Assembly (NCBI GenBank): GCA_021741085.1
Contig: JAIOYM010000074.1
Coordinates: 1 to 5,345 of the forward strand
Direction: 5' to 3'
Length of the DNA: 5,345 nt
Origin: Rickettsiaceae bacterium
GTDB lineage: Bacteria > Pseudomonadota > Alphaproteobacteria > Rickettsiales > Rickettsiaceae
A program made the position numbers and the translations under genes. Below the pieces are notes generated by a model. The model was not told where the DNA came from and did not search any database. It saw only the letters and a list, made by a program, of their open reading frames with translations. Below are positions 1 to 4,291 of the stretch, one piece after another; the first letter of the stretch is position 1; each line of letters starts with the position of its first letter.

Positions 1-209
1 TGGCTAAAGAAATAATTTCAAACATTGAAAAATTAAGCATGGGTGTTGCAGTTGTTGTAACAAGTGATAGGGGGCAAAAATTTGCAGCTGAGGTTAAGGA
101 TTTAGGTAAGGGTGTTTGGAAAATTACACATGATCTTGTTAATTTAGATGTAGACGGATTTATTAATGATACAGAAGGTTTAATAGGTGATGTTGCCGAG
201 ATAATTTAG
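1..209 (+). CDS. C-terminal fragment of an unidentified protein (possibly PurM-like)
   Basis: An open frame runs from the left edge (first full codon at base 3) to a TAG stop at 207-209, giving the last 68 residues of a protein. The base composition matches the neighbouring genes and the frame is uninterrupted, so it is probably a real gene. I do not recognise it securely. The stretch from about residue 14 (GVAVVV) to residue 41 (GVWKI) resembles, in order and spacing, the C-terminal end of AIR synthases such as PurM. There a GVGMV strand is followed by a helix and a WKIG strand. However, the usual FN.G motif is missing (SMGVA is seen instead), and about 27 extra residues ending GDVAEII follow, so this is only a weak hypothesis. 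It converges on the minus-strand reductase gene, with 146 bp between the two stops. Confidence 0.6.
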   Translation, partial: AKEIISNIEKLSMGVAVVVTSDRGQKFAAEVKDLGKGVWKITHDLVNLDVDGFINDTEGLIGDVAEII

Positions 210-224
210 ATCTCTTGATATGAG

Positions 225-260
225 GCTTTAGGTTGTATTAAAGCTTTAGATTGTATTTAT
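225..260. repeat. Two-copy imperfect direct repeat, 18-bp period
   Basis: GCTTTAGGTTGTATT (225-239) is repeated with one mismatch as GCTTTAGATTGTATT (243-257), giving a tandem pair with an 18-bp period. It lies in the spacer between two convergent genes, 16 bp past the stop of the upstream gene. In such AT-rich sequence it may be a chance slippage duplication. No function is evident. Confidence 0.45.
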
Positions 261-332
261 ATATACAAATACTTAACTAAAAAAATAACTTAGAGCTTTA
301 TGCAATAAGGTGAATGTATTTTTTGGCAACTA

Positions 333-366
333 ATATGGCTTAGTCTTGTTACAGATTAAGCCATAT
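333..366. terminator. Hairpin between convergent genes, overlapping the phaB stop
   Basis: Arms 333-345 (ATATGGCTTAGTC) and 354-366 (GATTAAGCCATAT) are complementary over 13 positions around an 8-base loop. In a plus-strand transcript every position pairs, with one G-U wobble. In the minus-strand transcript the same position is a C-A mismatch, so the stem is slightly better for plus-strand RNA. The right arm includes the reductase stop codon (356-358) and its last codons. Neither side has a proper U-tract, so a classical intrinsic terminator is not shown. A role in ending transcription or protecting 3' ends at this convergent junction is inferred from position. Confidence 0.45.
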
Positions 367-1084
367 GCATACCACCATTCACTGACAAAGTATGACCAGT
401 TATAAATGATGCTTCTTCGGCAACTAGGAATAAAATTGCTCTAGATATGTCGTCTACAGTACCCATTCTACCTACGGGAATAGTTTTTACTATTGAATCC
501 AGAATTTCAGGTGACATTGAGTTTGTCATATCCGTTTTAGTATAACCCGGGGCTACAACATTTACGGTTATATTTTTATTAGCAGATTCTCGTGCCAATG
601 CTTTGCTAAAACCTATAATACCAGCTTTAGCTGCGCTGTAATTACATTGACCAGCTTGGCCAGTCAAGGCATTAACAGAGCTTATATTGACTATTCTACC
701 ATATGACTGGTTACGCATTTGGTTTATTACCGCTGAACACATGTTAAATTGAGAAGAAAGATTAGTGTTAATAACATCCTGCCAAAAAGATAATTCCATT
801 TTATGCAACATTTTATCTCTAGTTATTCCAGCGTTATTTACTAAAATACTAACAGTGCCAATATCTTTTTCTATTTCTTCCAACGCTTTTTTGCAAGCCT
901 CAAGGTTAGACACATCCCATTTTTTTACAAAAACCCCATGTTCTTTACTAAAATTATCTGCCAGCTGGTCGTTAACTAAATAATTAACAATGACCTGATA
1001 ACCATTTTGTTTTAAAGCTATTGCTGTGGCAGCACCTATACCTCTAGTGCCACCAGTTACCAATGCCAATCGCGATTTAATCAT
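356..1084 (-). CDS. phaB: Acetoacetyl-CoA reductase (NADPH-dependent, PHB synthesis)
   Basis: This 242-aa short-chain dehydrogenase would reduce acetoacetyl-CoA to (R)-3-hydroxybutyryl-CoA, the monomer polymerised to polyhydroxybutyrate in the cytoplasm. The Rossmann nucleotide-binding motif TGGTRGIG is at residues 10-17 and NNAG at 83-86. The catalytic tetrad is N108, S136, Y149 and K153 (YSAAK), followed by PGYTKTDM (179-186). The general fold is shared with FabG. I favour PhaB because of the ITRDK..HKM segment, GRIVNISSVN, and the C-terminal VNGGMHM ending, and because the gene follows a phasin gene. Length is normal for the family. The ATG lies one base after the phasin stop (TAA-T-ATG) without a clear ribosome site, so translation is probably coupled to the upstream gene. 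A second FabG copy is the main alternative. Confidence 0.9.
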   Translation of the reverse strand: MIKSRLALVTGGTRGIGAATAIALKQNGYQVIVNYLVNDQLADNFSKEHGVFVKKWDVSNLEACKKALEEIEKDIGTVSILVNNAGITRDKMLHKMELSFWQDVINTNLSSQFNMCSAVINQMRNQSYGRIVNISSVNALTGQAGQCNYSAAKAGIIGFSKALARESANKNITVNVVAPGYTKTDMTNSMSPEILDSIVKTIPVGRMGTVDDISRAILFLVAEEASFITGHTLSVNGGMHMA

Positions 1085-1085
1085 A

Positions 1086-1487
1086 TTACTTTTTGCTAGC
1101 AGCTTCTTGTTTGTTTTGGCCTTTGTTCATCATGTTATACATTCCCATAGCAGATTCATTAATCATGTTGCTCATTTCTTGAGAATTTTGCATAGCTTGA
1201 TTTACTGAATTAGCTACAAAGTTTTTTTGTACTTTCATTAAATCTTCTGAGTTCTTTGAGTGCATAAGGTTTTGTGATGACTCTACAATATTTCTCATGC
1301 CATTTTGAGCAGAATTCATTTGATGGTTGAAGAATTTTTTACCTGTTTCAATCATGTGATTAGAGGATTCATGCATTAAATCCATAAAATGGTGCATTGA
1401 ATCATTTAAATTGTTATTAAGGGAAGAAGTAAAACTGTTATTTTGATTAAACATGCCGTTCATCATATTTTGGAAAAAATTGTTCAT
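1086..1487 (-). CDS. Phasin-like PHB granule-associated protein
   Basis: This is a 133-aa protein predicted to be almost entirely helical. It has no cysteine, proline or tryptophan. I count 27 Asn and 19 Met, most densely at the N-terminus and again near the C-terminus, with a lysine-rich end. The central and C-terminal part (about residues 65-115) has the phasin pattern: a helix with SSQNL, then a short SKNSEDLMKVQKNF segment, then another amphipathic helix. Phasins coat polyhydroxybutyrate granules and control their size and number. The assignment rests on this pattern and on co-transcription with phaB one base downstream. The start is supported by a strong GGAGG site and an upstream promoter. 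The low sequence complexity makes homology weak evidence, so another granule- or membrane-associated helical protein is possible. Confidence 0.75.
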   Translation of the reverse strand: MNNFFQNMMNGMFNQNNSFTSSLNNNLNDSMHHFMDLMHESSNHMIETGKKFFNHQMNSAQNGMRNIVESSQNLMHSKNSEDLMKVQKNFVANSVNQAMQNSQEMSNMINESAMGMYNMMNKGQNKQEAASKK

Positions 1488-1491
1488 AAAG

Positions 1492-1496
1492 CCTCC
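1492..1496 (-). promoter_or_regulatory. Strong Shine-Dalgarno of the phasin gene
   Basis: On the minus strand GGAGG sits four bases before the ATG at 1487-1485 (GGAGGCTTTATG). It is the only strong Shine-Dalgarno sequence before any complete gene in the window. It fixes the start and suggests high translation, as expected for an abundant structural granule protein. Confidence 0.8.
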
Positions 1497-1527
1497 GATA
1501 GTTTGGTTTTTTAATACTACATTTCAT

Positions 1528-1556
1528 ATTGTAGAATTGTTACAGCTTCTATGCAA
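1528..1556 (-). promoter_or_regulatory. Sigma70-type promoter of the phasin-phaB operon
   Basis: Read on the minus strand, TTGCAT (1556-1551) and TACAAT (1533-1528) are separated by exactly 17 bp, a good match to -35 and -10 hexamers. Transcription would start near 1521, giving a leader of about 34 bases. A short inverted repeat, CTACA (1517-1521) and TGTAG (1530-1534), overlaps the -10 and start region and could be an operator, but it is only 5 bp per arm. Confidence 0.6.
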
Positions 1557-1597
1557 CCCTAAATTAAAAAAATATCGTATTTAACATAAAGACTTAC

Positions 1598-1641
1598 AGT
1601 TGTATAAAAATTTAATCAGCTTTGATTGTTAGTGTGCAACT
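1598..1641. repeat. Nested inverted repeats in the divergent spacer
   Basis: AGTTG (1598-1602) pairs with CAACT (1637-1641), and inside it AATCA (1614-1618) pairs with TGATT (1623-1627) around GCTT. The arms are short and AT-rich. They lie about 40 bp upstream of the phasin promoter -35 and about 140 bp before the 75-codon gene. The arrangement may be a regulator site or chance. The rest of the 291-bp spacer (1488-1778) shows no gene. Confidence 0.2.
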
Positions 1642-1705
1642 CACCTTCAAACATTTTGTATCGTTAGATAGCCCTACAGGTTGAGAAATTAAAGTAATTT
1701 TTTTC

Positions 1706-1735
1706 TTCAAAGTTTACTATACGTTAATATATAAA
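1706..1735 (+). promoter_or_regulatory. Weak candidate promoter for the 75-codon gene
   Basis: TTCAAA (1706-1711) is followed by TATATAAA (1728-1735), giving 16 to 18 bp spacing depending on which hexamer is used. The region is so AT-rich that TATA-like hexamers are common, and several others occur up to base 1760. The call rests mainly on the need for a promoter between divergent genes. Confidence 0.3.
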
Positions 1736-1778
1736 TTTTATACTTATAGTACATAGAACTTAATATAAATAAAATATC

Positions 1779-2006
1779 ATGAACCCTAATTCGTACGAAA
1801 AAAATAAAAAAGAATATAATATTTTCAATGACATAGAGTACATATGTCGTTCCGCTATTGTAATACAAGAAGCCTTACACAAAGGTTGCGATGTAGCGCA
1901 AATGCCTAACGGTGATATTGTAGTTACTGAGGTAAAGATAATAAATAATTATTATTCTTGGAATCAGCAAAACAAAAAGCTTACAAAGGTAGGGAACTTT
2001 GTATAA
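1779..2006 (+). CDS. Conserved-looking small protein of unknown function (75 aa)
   Basis: I do not assign a function. The 75-aa protein has a polar, charged N-terminus (residues 1-15). A likely helix follows (about 17-36, FNDIEYICRSAIVIQEAL) with two cysteines, C23 and C39, and then a glycine/Asn turn and strands (MPNGDIVVTEVKIINNYY, 42-59). The tail is basic. There is no signal peptide or membrane segment, so it is probably cytoplasmic. The helix-turn-PNGDI-strand pattern looks like a folded domain rather than random translation. It recalls a small Rickettsiales-restricted family (DUF2671 in my memory), but I cannot confirm that. No Shine-Dalgarno precedes the ATG. The gene stands alone between the divergent spacer and the tatA promoter region. 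Confidence 0.65.
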   Translation: MNPNSYEKNKKEYNIFNDIEYICRSAIVIQEALHKGCDVAQMPNGDIVVTEVKIINNYYSWNQQNKKLTKVGNFV

Positions 2007-2062
2007 AAATGTACCAATATATTAAAGCGCAATACAAAACGCTAAAACGCAATTCATATTAC

Positions 2063-2090
2063 TTGAGTTGTGTTAATTTATGTGTACATT
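2063..2090 (+). promoter_or_regulatory. Candidate promoter of the tatA-led operon
   Basis: TTGAGT (2063-2068) and TACATT (2085-2090) are 16 bp apart and lie about 50 bp before the tatA ATG, a reasonable sigma70-like pair. A second possibility is TTGTAC (2103-2108) with TATATA (2127-2132) at 18 bp, which would start transcription almost at the ATG. Neither is decisive in this AT-rich spacer. Confidence 0.4.
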
Positions 2091-2109
2091 ATTGCATTTT
2101 TTTTGTACA
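2083..2109. repeat. Paired TGTACA palindromes, 21 bp apart
   Basis: The perfect 6-bp palindrome TGTACA occurs at 2083-2088 and again at 2104-2109, exactly 21 bp (two helical turns) apart and 32 bp before the tatA start. The first copy overlaps the candidate -10. This geometry would suit two dimers of a DNA-binding protein on the same face of the helix. No known regulator is identified. Confidence 0.3.
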
Positions 2110-2140
2110 ATTTTATTCATAAAAATTATATATCATATTT

Positions 2141-2341
2141 ATGAGTGTAGGTTTTTGGCAGCTACTAATTATTCTTTTTATAATACTCGCCCTGTTTGGT
2201 GGCGCTAGGCTTTCTCAAGGTCTTGGAGATCTTGGCAAAGGAATGAAATTATTTTTTGAAGGATTTAAAGGATCAGAAAAAAATAAAGATGATGATGAAA
2301 AAGATGATGGTGGGTCCAATAAAAATTCAAAAACAAAGTAA
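2141..2341 (+). CDS. tatA: Sec-independent (twin-arginine) protein translocase subunit TatA
   Basis: TatA oligomerises in the inner membrane to form the passage for folded twin-arginine substrates recruited by TatBC. The 66-aa protein has the complete family layout. A short N-terminus and one transmembrane helix (about residues 5-19, WQLLIILFIILALFG) are followed by the F19-G20 hinge. An amphipathic helix comes next (about 24-42, LSQGLGDLGKGMKLFF), then a highly charged Asp/Lys-rich tail from 44. The polar Q7 after W6 matches E. coli TatA (WQLL), and the protein is far shorter than a typical TatB. No tatB or tatC is nearby in the window. There is no Shine-Dalgarno site before the ATG. It leads a same-strand run with plsC, 49 bp downstream. 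Confidence 0.92.
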   Translation: MSVGFWQLLIILFIILALFGGARLSQGLGDLGKGMKLFFEGFKGSEKNKDDDEKDDGGSNKNSKTK

Positions 2342-2390
2342 GTACCCTTAATATTTTTAATATTTTATCCAACAAAATACCGATATAAGC

Positions 2391-3164
2391 ATGAGATCTT
2401 TTTATTTAAAAAGTTTGGCGGAGGGTGCTTTTTCAATTTCTTCTAAAATTCGTACTCTAATTTTTTATGTCGTTATTACTTTAACGATAATTGTCTTGTA
2501 TTTTACAATGGTTGCTATTCACCTTTGCGGTGGAAAATACGATCTAAAATATAAATTTGCAACTTTCTCATCAAAGCTTTTTATCTGGATGCTGCGTATC
2601 ATCTGTTCTTTAGACTACAAGGTAGAGGGTTTAGAAAAATTACCCAATAAGCCAGCGGTGTTTATGGCCAATCATCAATCATTTTGGGATAATATGTTTA
2701 TGCAATTGGTAGTGCCTAAACATTCTTGGATAATAAAAAAAGAATTGCTGGACATACCATTTTTTGGTTGGGGACTGAAGATTTTAGAGCCAATAGCAGT
2801 TAATAGAGATCTAAAAATGTCAGTTCGTCAAATTATAGTAAAGGGTGTAGAGACTATTGCTAATGGAATGTCTATGGTAATTTTTCCTGAATCAACAAGA
2901 CTAAGGGTTGATGAAAATAGATCTTTTAAACCCAGCGGAGTAAAATTAGCCTTTGAGGCTTCGGTGCCAATGGTTTTGATTGCTCATAATTCGGGTCTTT
3001 TTTGGCCAAAAGGTTTTTGGATTTCACCAGGAACTATCAAAGTAGAGATAGTTGACGTGATTTATCCGGAGCAATTTCAACATAACAATGTAAGAGAAAT
3101 GACTGATAACGTACAAAAAATTATTCAAGAACGCAAAAAATTCCTAGCACTTAATAAGAATTAG
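2391..3164 (+). CDS. plsC: 1-acyl-sn-glycerol-3-phosphate acyltransferase (PlsC family)
   Basis: This 257-aa enzyme of the PlsC/LPLAT family transfers a fatty acyl group to lysophosphatidic acid to form phosphatidic acid, the precursor of membrane phospholipids. A membrane helix lies at about residues 22-46. The catalytic HX4D motif is H95-QSFW-D100. The EPIAVNRD block (133-140) corresponds to motif II. Motif III is FPESTR (165-170), with Ser where most members have Gly (FPEGTR). FKPSGVKLA (179-187) and the VPMVLIAHNSG region (192-202) complete the acceptor site. Length is normal. It stops 5 bp before ftsW and is surely co-transcribed with it, tying phospholipid supply to wall synthesis. The Ser substitution is probably tolerated. 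Acceptor specificity (LPA or another lysolipid) cannot be told from sequence. Confidence 0.88.
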   Translation: MRSFYLKSLAEGAFSISSKIRTLIFYVVITLTIIVLYFTMVAIHLCGGKYDLKYKFATFSSKLFIWMLRIICSLDYKVEGLEKLPNKPAVFMANHQSFWDNMFMQLVVPKHSWIIKKELLDIPFFGWGLKILEPIAVNRDLKMSVRQIIVKGVETIANGMSMVIFPESTRLRVDENRSFKPSGVKLAFEASVPMVLIAHNSGLFWPKGFWISPGTIKVEIVDVIYPEQFQHNNVREMTDNVQKIIQERKKFLALNKN

Positions 3165-3169
3165 CGTTT

Positions 3170-4291
3170 ATGTTTAGCAAACTTACAACGAAAGCTTGGC
3201 AATTTTGCAGAGTGGTTGATAAAGCGACTCTGTTTGCTGTTTTTATGCTCATTGTTTTTGGTTGTGTGCTAGTTACAACCGCGGGAGAATCTGTGGCAAC
3301 AAAAATAGGTGCACATCCTTTATATTTTATCCATAAACACTTGATTTATTTACCGATTGCAATTGCTGTAATGCTAATTATTGCTATACAAAATGTAGAC
3401 TTTATAAAAAAACTCTCTATTTTTGGCCTAGTCTTTTTTGGTATATTATTGATTATGGTACAGTTTTTTGGTGCAGAAATAAAAGGTGCAAAAAGGTGGT
3501 TATCTTTTGGTTCTATAGCAATCCAACCTTCTGAGCAAATAAAACCATTTTTTGCTGTGGCAATAGCATGGATGTTAGAACTCAGAAAAAACAAGGATTT
3601 TAAAGGCATACTATATTCAATTATCTTATATGTAGTTGTAGTTTCTTTGCTTCTGGCGCAACCAGATTTGGGGATGGTAATGATGATTACTTTAACAATT
3701 GTGGGTCAATTTTTTGTAGCTGGAATACCTTTAAGTTGGCTTATAACTTCCTCTATAGGTGTGATATTATTAGTTTTTGCAGCATATGTCACTATGCCTC
3801 ACGTTACTCAAAGAATTGAAAATTTTCTTAGTGACAGCAAGGCAAATTATCAAGTTAATAAGTCAATCATGGCTTTCTCTAAAGGTAAATTATATGGTGT
3901 TGGCCCAGGTGAAGGGGCGGTAAAACATATATTACCAGATTGCCACGCGGACTTTATTTTTTCTGTTGCTGCGGAAGAATTTGGTGTTATAGCTTGCGTA
4001 GTTATAGCAAGTATTTTCATATTTATAGTTATAGTTAATTTGTTAAAAATTGCCACTGAAAAAGATTATTTTAAGCAACTAGCGATAACTGGATTAATTT
4101 TACAATTTGGAGTACAGGCCTGTTTTAATATAGCTGTTACCATGAATTTACTGCCAACAAAAGGCATGACCTTACCGTTTATTAGTTATGGTGGATCTTC
4201 TATGATAGCAGTAGCGATAACTTTTGGCATGATTTTAGCGCTCTCTAAAAGGCAGGTCGTGCTAAAGAAATATAAAGAAAATATATGGTAG
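3170..4291 (+). CDS. ftsW: SEDS septal peptidoglycan glycosyltransferase FtsW
   Basis: FtsW polymerises lipid II into septal glycan strands together with its class B PBP partner (FtsI). The 373-aa protein is polytopic, with about ten hydrophobic helices, and carries the SEDS signatures in order. These are GAKRWLSFG (106-114) with QPSE (119-122), QPDLG (164-168), GVGPGEG (243-249), and LPDCHADFIFSVAAEEFG (255-272). D261 in the last motif is the expected catalytic aspartate. LPTKGMTLPFISYGGSSM (328-345) closes the set. FtsW is preferred over the elongation paralogue RodA because murG follows directly, as in dcw clusters, and the motif wording is FtsW-like. It begins 5 bp after plsC and its stop overlaps murG by 7 bp, which implies translational coupling. 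No clear Shine-Dalgarno precedes the ATG. Confidence 0.93.
   Translation: MFSKLTTKAWQFCRVVDKATLFAVFMLIVFGCVLVTTAGESVATKIGAHPLYFIHKHLIYLPIAIAVMLIIAIQNVDFIKKLSIFGLVFFGILLIMVQFFGAEIKGAKRWLSFGSIAIQPSEQIKPFFAVAIAWMLELRKNKDFKGILYSIILYVVVVSLLLAQPDLGMVMMITLTIVGQFFVAGIPLSWLITSSIGVILLVFAAYVTMPHVTQRIENFLSDSKANYQVNKSIMAFSKGKLYGVGPGEGAVKHILPDCHADFIFSVAAEEFGVIACVVIASIFIFIVIVNLLKIATEKDYFKQLAITGLILQFGVQACFNIAVTMNLLPTKGMTLPFISYGGSSMIAVAITFGMILALSKRQVVLKKYKENIW

Noticed and set aside
254..274. AT-only inverted repeat after the left gene, considered as its terminator
   Set aside because: The arms (GTATTT and AAATAC) contain almost no GC pairs and no U-tract follows directly. The stem would be unstable.
765..983. 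A 72-codon plus-strand frame inside the reductase gene
   Set aside because: It is entirely antisense to a strongly motif-supported SDR gene, has no start signal and its translation resembles no family.
1026..1208. A 60-codon plus-strand frame across the phaB/phasin junction
   Set aside because: It is antisense to two supported genes. Its His/Leu/Phe-rich translation is the mirror of the Met/Asn-rich phasin codons.
1690..1710. AAATTA-AAG-TAATTT hairpin followed by a T-run, considered as a terminator
   Set aside because: The stem is six AT pairs only and no gene ends upstream on that strand. It is likely composition-driven.
1488..2140. tRNA, small RNA, CRISPR or mobile-element remnants in the two non-coding spacers
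   Set aside because: I found no cloverleaf with a conserved T-loop, no regularly spaced repeats, no terminal inverted repeats and no transposase-like frame.
2343..2390. Possible terminator or promoter between tatA and plsC
   Set aside because: Only AATATT self-palindromes are present, with no GC-containing stem and no convincing -35/-10 pair. The genes are better treated as one transcription unit.
3346..3609. An 87-codon minus-strand frame inside ftsW
   Set aside because: It is antisense to well-conserved SEDS motifs, with no ribosome site or promoter.
3850..4056. A 68-codon minus-strand frame inside ftsW
   Set aside because: It is antisense to the GPGEG and catalytic-aspartate region of ftsW, so it is a by-product of that coding sequence.
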